The notes under the pieces are model-generated. The model did no database searches, was not told the origin of the DNA, and saw only the letters and a list, made by a program, of their open reading frames with translations. From assembly GCA_964573885.1 (NCBI GenBank), contig CAZNLL010000039.1:1-27680 (forward strand): a stretch of 27,680 bases of DNA, written 5' to 3'. Each line of letters opens with the position of its first letter. Positions within the stretch are counted from its first letter, which is position 1. The stretch is from CAZNLL01 sp964573885 (GTDB lineage: Bacteria > Desulfobacterota > DSM-4660 > Desulfatiglandales > Desulfatiglandaceae). Below are positions 21,694-27,680 of the stretch, in pieces. Made by a program: the position numbers and the translations under genes.

Positions 21694-24345
21694 ATGGAAC
21701 CAGTCACCCTGACCATTGACGGCCGGAATGTCAGTTGCCCGAGCGGTACCAGCATCTTCAAGGCTGCTGAATCGGTGGGGATCGGGATCCCTTCTCTTTG
21801 CTATCATCCGGCCCTCGAGCCTTTGGGGGCCTGTCGCCTTTGTGTGGTGGAAGATGAAAAGAGCAAGCGCCTCCTGGCTTCCTGCGTCACGCCCGTGGCC
21901 CCCAATATGGTGATCCGCACGGATTCCCCGGGCATCCGGGAGCACCGGAAAAACATTGTGCGCCTCATGTTGGCCAACCATCCTGAATCCTGCGTGGTGT
22001 GCAGCCAGGGGAACAGGTGTGAGTTACGGAAAATCGCCGCCGACCTGGGAGTGGGGGAGATCGATTTGTATCCCATGCCCCTTTTCACAGGCCTGGAGGA
22101 TGCCAATCCCTTTATTGTGAGAGACTTGAGCAAATGCATCCTGTGCGGCCGGTGTATCAGGGCGGATCATGAGCTGGTGGTGGTGGGCGCCATCGATTAC
22201 CATTTGAGGGGGTTCCCGTCCCGTCCGGCCACCCTCTACGATATGCCTTTGGAGCGCTCCCCCTGTACTTTTTGCGGGACCTGTGTGTCCATGTGTCCCA
22301 CGGGTGCCCTGTCTGTGAAAAACACCCGGTACGTGGGTTCCGCCCAGCAATGGGCCTCCACAGTGTGCGGTTTCTGCGGGGTGGGCTGCGCCCTGGTCAT
22401 GGGGTCTGTAGAAGGTCAAGTAGTGGATGTGAGGCCCTCGGCGGATAAAGACACGGTGAACGGCCCCACCCTGTGCGTGCGCGGTCACTTTGAGCATGAT
22501 TATCTCCGGGCCGGTAAGCGGCTGACCCGGCCCATGATCCGCAAAGAGGGCCAATGGGAGTCCTTGCCCTGGAAAGAGGCCCTTGAGGGTGTGGCCCGCA
22601 GGCTCCTGGACATCCAGAAACGCCACGGTCCGCAGAGTGTGGCCTTTCTGGGTTCTTCAAAATGCACCAATGAGGAGAACTACCTTTTCCAGAAGACGGC
22701 GCGGGCCTTGTTGAAGACCAATAACGTGGACAGCGGCGCATACCTGTGGGGCGGCCCTGTGTTGGATTTGCTCCATGAAAGGACCGGTAACGGCTGCTGC
22801 CCGGTTCCTCTCGCGGGGCTGGAAAAGGCTGAGGTCATTGTCGTCCTGGGTGCGGATCCCACCCATTCAGCCCCGGTGGCGGGCTATTATGTGAAGCGGG
22901 CCGCGAAAAGGGGGGTCCCCCTGGTGGTGGTTGATCCCCGGAAAACAGGATTGGTGCCCTTCTCCTCTCTTTGGCTCCCCCTCTCCCCCCATGGGGATCT
23001 CTGGTTTATCAACGCCCTGGCCGCCTTACTCCGGAAAGGCGGGGACTTTGATATTCCCTTTATCCAGGAATTTACAGAGGGGTTCGAGGATTACGCAGAA
23101 GGCCTCTCCCGCTTAGACCTCGAGAAAATGTGCGGGCTCGCCGGGATGGACCGGGGAGACCTTGAGAGGGCCGCCGGGCTGGTGAAGGGAAAGAAGATCG
23201 CCTTTGTCCTTGGTCACGGCATCCTTCAGCAGAGACACGGTGCTTTGTGCATGGACGCCCTCCTCAATCTGGCCCTCATGACGGGCAGCCTGGGAAACGA
23301 AAAGGGTGGGGTCCATGTCCTGGCAAGGGACAGCAATCAACGGGGGGCCCGGGACATGGGAGCGGCCCCGGGAACACTTCCAGGCCGCGAACCTCTGGGA
23401 GACGGTGATGTCAGGAAACGCTGGGAGCGCGCCTGGGAGACACGGATTTCCCCTGACCGGGGGCTTAATGCGTTTCGCATGATCGAAGCGGCGGAGAGGG
23501 GTGACCTCAAGGCCCTTTATATCATGGGGGAAAACCCTTTGCGCTCTTTTCCCCAGCCGGAGCGCATTCGCAGGTCTTTGGAGCGCCTGGAATTGGTGGT
23601 GGTCCAGGATATCGTTTTCAACGAAACCTCCCCGGTGGCGGACGTTCTCCTGGCCGGTGCCGCCTTCAGCGAAAAGGCCGGTTCATTTACCAACATGGAA
23701 GGAAGGGTGCAATTATTCGAAGCGGTGGTCCCTCCACCCGGTGAGGCCAGGCCTGACTGGCAGATACTGGATCTCCTGGGTGTTCACATGGGACGGTCCG
23801 GCGCCTACGGTTCCTTGGGGAAGATCAGGGCGGAGATGACCAGGTTTATTCCCTCCTATGAAGCTCTGAAAGGGCCTGGGCCCGCCCGGTGGATCAGAGG
23901 GTCCTGGGAAAGAAGACTTTTCAACCCCCACGGCGAGGGGAGTCCTATTCCCTTTACGCCTGTCCATGGCGCCTCGATTGATTCAGGGGACAAGGAATAT
24001 CCCTTCACGGCCGTTCTGGGCTCCCACCGTTGCCACCTGGGAAGCGGGACCCGCACCAGCCTGTCCGAGCGCCTGGGGGCCTTTGGTTTGATCGGGGAGA
24101 TCGGTGTGTGCCCCGGGGATGCAGAGCGGCTCGGCATCCGGGATGGAGACAAGGTCAGGGCGGTCTCCCGGGTGGGCTCCATTGAAAGGGCGGTAAGTTT
24201 GGATGGGAGCCTCCGTCCCGGGCTCATCTTTGTGCCCACGGCCTTCAAGGGCAATGAGGCGGCGAACCTCATTCCTTTATGCGCACTGGGGGAGCCCGAA
24301 TTTCCAGGGTGGAAGGAATGCAGGGTCCGCCTGGAGAGGACGTAG
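21694..24345 (+). CDS. FdhA/NuoG-like iron-sulfur molybdopterin-fold protein without the catalytic Sec/Cys-His
   Basis: 883 aa. Order: [2Fe-2S] domain (Cys36, 47, 50, 64); His-Cys3 cluster (His96, Cys100, 103, 109); two-cluster ferredoxin domain (Cys148, 151, 154 then Asp158; Cys191, 194, 197, 201); [4Fe-4S] motif of the molybdopterin enzyme (Cys225, 228, 232, 261); molybdopterin domains with NEENYLFQKTARALLKTNNVD (326-346), VVVDPRKT, NQRGARDMGAAPG and a C-terminal dinucleotide-binding domain. In formate dehydrogenases the NNVD segment leads to CARV-Sec/Cys-His-G-P; here it reads SGAYLWGGP, so Trp352 and Gly353 replace the active-site pair. It should be a wire or scaffold, as NuoG is, rather than a formate dehydrogenase. 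ATG 21694 is chosen because AGGA (21681-21684) abuts the alternative ATG 21685. Confidence 0.88.
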   Translation: MEPVTLTIDGRNVSCPSGTSIFKAAESVGIGIPSLCYHPALEPLGACRLCVVEDEKSKRLLASCVTPVAPNMVIRTDSPGIREHRKNIVRLMLANHPESCVVCSQGNRCELRKIAADLGVGEIDLYPMPLFTGLEDANPFIVRDLSKCILCGRCIRADHELVVVGAIDYHLRGFPSRPATLYDMPLERSPCTFCGTCVSMCPTGALSVKNTRYVGSAQQWASTVCGFCGVGCALVMGSVEGQVVDVRPSADKDTVNGPTLCVRGHFEHDYLRAGKRLTRPMIRKEGQWESLPWKEALEGVARRLLDIQKRHGPQSVAFLGSSKCTNEENYLFQKTARALLKTNNVDSGAYLWGGPVLDLLHERTGNGCCPVPLAGLEKAEVIVVLGADPTHSAPVAGYYVKRAAKRGVPLVVVDPRKTGLVPFSSLWLPLSPHGDLWFINALAALLRKGGDFDIPFIQEFTEGFEDYAEGLSRLDLEKMCGLAGMDRGDLERAAGLVKGKKIAFVLGHGILQQRHGALCMDALLNLALMTGSLGNEKGGVHVLARDSNQRGARDMGAAPGTLPGREPLGDGDVRKRWERAWETRISPDRGLNAFRMIEAAERGDLKALYIMGENPLRSFPQPERIRRSLERLELVVVQDIVFNETSPVADVLLAGAAFSEKAGSFTNMEGRVQLFEAVVPPPGEARPDWQILDLLGVHMGRSGAYGSLGKIRAEMTRFIPSYEALKGPGPARWIRGSWERRLFNPHGEGSPIPFTPVHGASIDSGDKEYPFTAVLGSHRCHLGSGTRTSLSERLGAFGLIGEIGVCPGDAERLGIRDGDKVRAVSRVGSIERAVSLDGSLRPGLIFVPTAFKGNEAANLIPLCALGEPEFPGWKECRVRLERT

Positions 24346-24390
24346 GCTCGGGGGCGGTATTTTGGGGCTATGACCAGAGGGAGCTGAGGC

Positions 24391-24864
24391 ATGAACAAGG
24401 AAGAGATAGACCCTGAAAAACTGAAGGCTGTCATTGACAGGCACCGCAATACCCAATGGGCGGTCATCCCCTTGCTGCAGGAGATTCAGGATGTCTTCGG
24501 CTATATTCCTCCCAAGGCCATCACACCCGTTGCCGAGGCCCTCCACCTCTACCCCAGCCAGGTGCAGGGGGTGATCACCTTTTATGCGGGTTTTTCCCTG
24601 AAACCCAAGGGCAAATATGTGATCCGGGTGTGCCGGGGTACGGCATGCCACGTCAAGGGGGGCCGGAGCATCCTGAGGCTGGTCAAAAAGGAACTGGGTT
24701 TGGAGGAGGGGGAAACCACCCCGGATTATCAATTCACCCTTGAAACGGTGGCCTGTCTCGGGGCCTGTTTTCTCGCCCCGGCCATGATGATCAACCGAAC
24801 CTATTACGGCAAACTGTCACCCTCCAAGGTCACGAGCGTGTTGGCGGAATACAGACGGAGCTAG
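24391..24864 (+). CDS. nuoE: NuoE-like [2Fe-2S] subunit
   Basis: 157-aa thioredoxin-fold [2Fe-2S] protein of the NuoE/HndA/complex-I 24-kDa family. An N-terminal helical bundle (about 8-65, LLQEIQDVFGYIP and VQGVITFYAGF) precedes the cluster ligands Cys81 and Cys86 in RVCRGTACHVKGG and Cys122 and Cys126 in VACLGACFLAP. The length is normal. GAGGGAGCTGAGG precedes the ATG. It lies between the FdhA/NuoG-like and NuoF-GltD genes (45- and 9-nt gaps). It would pass electrons between the NuoF flavin and the other clusters, or provide the side cluster used in some flavin-bifurcating complexes. Confidence 0.93.
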   Translation: MNKEEIDPEKLKAVIDRHRNTQWAVIPLLQEIQDVFGYIPPKAITPVAEALHLYPSQVQGVITFYAGFSLKPKGKYVIRVCRGTACHVKGGRSILRLVKKELGLEEGETTPDYQFTLETVACLGACFLAPAMMINRTYYGKLSPSKVTSVLAEYRRS

Positions 24865-24873
24865 GGGGGCACC

Positions 24874-27680
24874 TTGAAGAACACGGAGAGACTCCAATCC
24901 ATCGGCCAATTTGAGTGGCTGCGCAATAAAATCCTCGCCGAAAAAAAGAAGGCGGGGAAAGTGGTCCACATATGCATGACCGGTTGCCGGGCCTACGGTG
25001 CCGCAGAAGTGAAAGAGGCCCTGGAAAGGGAAGTGGAGATACAGGGCCTTTCCCGTGAGGTGGAGGTCCGCGCAACCGGGTGCCATGGGTTTTGTGCAAA
25101 GGCGCCGGTGATGGCCATCGAACCTCTGGGTGTCCAGTACCAGGAAGTGAGCGGGGAAGATGCCCGGGAGATCGTGGAGGTGACCCTCAAGGAGAACCGT
25201 CTTATAGGGCGTCTGGCCTATAAGGAGCCGGGGACGGAGAATCCTGTTTTCTATCACGCCCAGATCCCCTTTTACCGGAAGCAAAAGCGGCGGGTCCTGG
25301 CCCGGTGCGGCCGTATCGATCCCGCCAGGATTGAGCACTACATTGCTGCAGGGGGATACAAGGCCTTTGTAAAGGCCGTCTCAAAGTTGACGCCGCAGGA
25401 GGTCATCGAGTGGGTGAGCGCCGCCAAACTGAGGGGACGGGGCGGGGCCGGGTTTTCGACCGGTCTCAAATGGCGGCTTGCCCATGAGGCCCAGGGGCCT
25501 GTGAAATACATCGTGTGCAACGCCGACGAAGGGGACCCCGGGGCCTTTATGGACCGGGCCCTCCTTGAAGGGGACCCCCACGCCGTCTTGGAAGGCATGC
25601 TCATCGGTGCCTACGCCATGGGTGCGGCACAAGGCTTTATCTATGTCCGGGAAGAGTACCCCATTGCCGTGGAGCATCTGGGTATCGCCCTGGAGCAGAT
25701 GCGCGCCCTGGGCCTCCTCGGGGAAGACATCCTTGGCACGGGTTTCAACTTCGACCTGGGCCTCAAAATGGGGGCCGGCGCCTTCGTTTGCGGGGAGGAG
25801 ACCGCCCTCATGGCCTCCATTGAAGGGAAGCGGGGCATGCCCAAGCCCAGACCCCCCTTTCCTTCCCAGTCCGGCCTGGACGGCAAACCCACCAACATCA
25901 ATAATGTGGAGACCTGGGCCAACGTCCCCTTGATTATCGCCCACGGTGACAGGTGGTACAGTGAGGTGGGCACGGAAGAGAGTAAGGGGACCAAGATCTT
26001 TTCCCTGGCCGGGAAGGTGAATAACACGGGATTGGTGGAAGTGCCTATCGGCATCACCATCAAGGAAGTTGTTTTTGATATCGGCGGCGGGATACCCAAA
26101 GGCAGGCGGTTTAAGGCGGTCCAGATGGGAGGCCCCTCGGGGGGGTGCGTTCCGGCCCAGTATCTGAATCTCCCCATCGACTATGATACCCTTCAGCAGA
26201 TCGGGGCCATTATGGGGTCGGGTGGAATGGTGGTGATGGATGAGAACAACTGTATGGTGGAGATCGCCCGGTTCTTTTTGAGCTTCACCCAATCGGAGTC
26301 CTGTGGGAAGTGTGCCCCGTGCCGCCTGGGCACGACCCAGCTCCTGGAGATCCTGACGCGGATAACCCGGGGAGAGGGCACCATCAAGGACCTGGATACC
26401 ATGAGGGAGCTGGGTGAGACCATCACCCGGACCTCCCTGTGCGGCCTGGGACAGACCTGTGCGAAACCGGCCCTCTCCACCCTCAAATACTTTGCCAAGG
26501 AATACGAAGACCACATCCTGGAGCACCGGTGTGCGGGGGCCACCTGCGATTCCATGGTCATCTCCGCTTGCCAGCATGCCTGTCCCGCCGGGATTGATGT
26601 GCCCAACTATGTGGCGGCCATTGCCACCGGCGATTACGAGAGGGCCGTGGAGATCATCAGGGAACGGAATCCTTTCCCCGCCGTGTGCGGCCGCATATGT
26701 ATCCACCCCTGCGAATCCAAATGCCGGCGGGGTGAACTGGACGACCCGGTGGCCATCAGGGCCCTGAAACGGTTCGCCTCGGACTGGTATTTTGACCACA
26801 TCGGCCGGGCCGAGAAACCGTTTCCCGTCACCCAAGACCAGAAGGTGGCGGTTGTAGGGGCAGGACCCGCCGGGCTGACCTGCGGCTATTTCCTGGCAAA
26901 AATGGGCTACAGGGTGAAGGTCCATGAGGCCCAGCCCCTGGGGGGCGGTATGCTCGGGGTGGCGGTCCCGGAATTCCGCCTTCCCAGGCAGGTCATAGAG
27001 GAGGAGATCGCCTTTATTGGAAGCTGTGGCGTGGAAATAGAATATAACTCCCCGGTCGACGCCAGACACACGGTGAATGAACTTCTGGAGCAAGGGTATG
27101 ACGCGGTTTTTATCGCCGCCGGGGCCCAGTCAAGTATGCGTATAGGGATTCCCGGGGAAGAGGAGGGGCTCACCGGGCTTTATTACGGGCTCAAGTTCCT
27201 CACCGACTTGAGGACAGGCAAAGAGGTTGATCTCCACGGAAAGGTGGTGGTCGTGGGAGGAGGCAATGTGGCTATTGATGCCGCCAGATCCGCCCTCCGT
27301 GTGGGGGCCCGGGATGTTCAGATATTCTATCGAAGGACCGTGGAGGAAATGCCGGCTTGGGAAAAGGATATTGAAGAGGCCGTTGAGGAGGGCATTGTCA
27401 TCAACCCCCTTTGGGCCCCCAAGCGCATTCTGCAGCAGGACGGCAGGGTCACAGGCATCGAGTTTGTGGCGAGCAGGACCGTTTTAGATGAAGAGGGTCG
27501 GTCCTATTTGAGCACTGACGAGGAAACCACCCAGGTGGTGGATGCGGAGGCCGTGATCATTTCCATCGGCCAAGCCCCGGACACTTCCTTCCTTTCCAAA
27601 GACGGGCAGCTCGAGCGAGCCCTTTGGGGCAGCTTGGCCGTGGATGAAAACAGGCTGGCCACCAATATCCCAGGGGTCTT
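24874..27680 (+). CDS. nuoF: 2Fe-2S/NuoF/GltD fusion, NAD(P)H-linked diaphorase (3' partial)
   Basis: 935 codons to the window edge, still open. Order: thioredoxin-like [2Fe-2S] domain (Cys34, 38, 70, 74); NuoF core with GRGGAGFSTGLKW (188-200, FMN/NADH), CNADEGDPGAF (215-225), GAGAFVCGEETAL (300-312), SLBB-type part and [4Fe-4S] ligands Cys477, 480, 483, 523; then a GltD-like module with cysteines 553, 558, 566, 570, 605, 609, 613, 617, an FAD-binding VAVVGAGPAGLTCG (658-671) and an NAD(P)H-binding VVVVGGGNVAIDAA (791-804). Two separate flavin/pyridine-nucleotide sites in one chain imply electron exchange between two pools. TTG 24874 has AGGGG 6 nt upstream; later ATGs fall inside the first Cys motif. 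It should oxidise or reduce NAD(P)H for the MetF-like and FdhA-like partners. Confidence 0.93.
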   Translation, partial: MKNTERLQSIGQFEWLRNKILAEKKKAGKVVHICMTGCRAYGAAEVKEALEREVEIQGLSREVEVRATGCHGFCAKAPVMAIEPLGVQYQEVSGEDAREIVEVTLKENRLIGRLAYKEPGTENPVFYHAQIPFYRKQKRRVLARCGRIDPARIEHYIAAGGYKAFVKAVSKLTPQEVIEWVSAAKLRGRGGAGFSTGLKWRLAHEAQGPVKYIVCNADEGDPGAFMDRALLEGDPHAVLEGMLIGAYAMGAAQGFIYVREEYPIAVEHLGIALEQMRALGLLGEDILGTGFNFDLGLKMGAGAFVCGEETALMASIEGKRGMPKPRPPFPSQSGLDGKPTNINNVETWANVPLIIAHGDRWYSEVGTEESKGTKIFSLAGKVNNTGLVEVPIGITIKEVVFDIGGGIPKGRRFKAVQMGGPSGGCVPAQYLNLPIDYDTLQQIGAIMGSGGMVVMDENNCMVEIARFFLSFTQSESCGKCAPCRLGTTQLLEILTRITRGEGTIKDLDTMRELGETITRTSLCGLGQTCAKPALSTLKYFAKEYEDHILEHRCAGATCDSMVISACQHACPAGIDVPNYVAAIATGDYERAVEIIRERNPFPAVCGRICIHPCESKCRRGELDDPVAIRALKRFASDWYFDHIGRAEKPFPVTQDQKVAVVGAGPAGLTCGYFLAKMGYRVKVHEAQPLGGGMLGVAVPEFRLPRQVIEEEIAFIGSCGVEIEYNSPVDARHTVNELLEQGYDAVFIAAGAQSSMRIGIPGEEEGLTGLYYGLKFLTDLRTGKEVDLHGKVVVVGGGNVAIDAARSALRVGARDVQIFYRRTVEEMPAWEKDIEEAVEEGIVINPLWAPKRILQQDGRVTGIEFVASRTVLDEEGRSYLSTDEETTQVVDAEAVIISIGQAPDTSFLSKDGQLERALWGSLAVDENRLATNIPGV

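Noticed and set aside
21694..24345. Annotation of the large iron-sulfur protein as an active formate dehydrogenase
   Set aside because: Overall similarity is to FdhA, but the Sec/Cys-His pair is absent (Trp-Gly), and no TGA within the frame could encode selenocysteine.
25381..27093. 570-aa open frame on the minus strand
   Set aside because: It is antisense to the NuoF-GltD gene, whose domains are clear along the whole stretch; the frame is open only because of GC-rich codon use. The protein has no recognisable motif.

Overview
The window reads as an anaerobic, metabolically versatile bacterium, most likely of the Desulfobacterota (sulfate-reducer-like or syntrophic former Deltaproteobacteria). 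This is an inference from gene content: Mrp-type antiporter modules built from several MrpD/NuoL-like subunits, many PAS/Cache histidine kinases, a DsrE/DsrF/DsrH-type sulfur relay with a YeeE/YedE transporter, and a MetF/FdhA-like/NuoE/NuoF-GltD redox operon. The DNA is moderately GC-rich, coding-dense and mostly on the + strand. No rRNA, tRNA, CRISPR array, insertion sequence or integrase was seen, and no gene-free stretch exceeds 300 bases.

Region 1 (39-6348, +): the 3' part of a membrane antiporter/complex-I-like operon. It holds an MrpC/NuoK subunit, three large NuoL/M/N-type proton-channel subunits (487, 494 and 590 aa), two tiny membrane proteins (43 and 95 aa) and a stand-alone cyclic-nucleotide-fold protein. 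A 98-bp array of fourteen 7-bp repeats lies between the first two large subunits. The third large subunit lacks the usual TM7 lysine.

Region 2 (6544-15294, +): a signalling block with a PAS-PAS protein that has a phospho-acceptor helix but no ATPase domain, a Cache-domain histidine kinase and two single-domain response regulators. These are followed by a TauE/SafE permease, a 228-aa two-TM protein of unknown function and, after a terminator-like hairpin, a PEP-synthase-like protein. That protein keeps the ATP-binding and phosphohistidine domains but has an unrelated C-terminal domain in place of the PEP/pyruvate barrel.

Region 3 (15350-17772, -): a compact sulfur-trafficking operon. It reads TPR periplasmic protein with a C-terminal Cys, YeeE/YedE sulfur-species transporter, DsrE-like, DsrF-like and a 57-aa DsrH/TusB-like protein.

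Region 4 (18071-20732, +): a soluble triple-PAS histidine kinase with a Cys-rich first PAS, then a MerR/excisionase-type helix-turn-helix fused to a receiver domain. The second gene is preceded by an AT-rich segment carrying 9-bp tandem repeats in both orientations.

Region 5 (20805-27680, +, runs off the edge): a tight redox operon of a divergent MetF-like flavoprotein, an FdhA/NuoG-like iron-sulfur protein whose formate-dehydrogenase active-site Sec/Cys-His pair is replaced by Trp-Gly, a NuoE-like [2Fe-2S] protein, and a 2Fe-2S/NuoF/GltD fusion with NADH- and NAD(P)H-type flavin modules. Together these look like a soluble, multi-flavin, possibly electron-bifurcating complex around a MetF-type enzyme with no active formate site. 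It is the best candidate for an undescribed system here; the chimeric dikinase with its TauE neighbours is the second.
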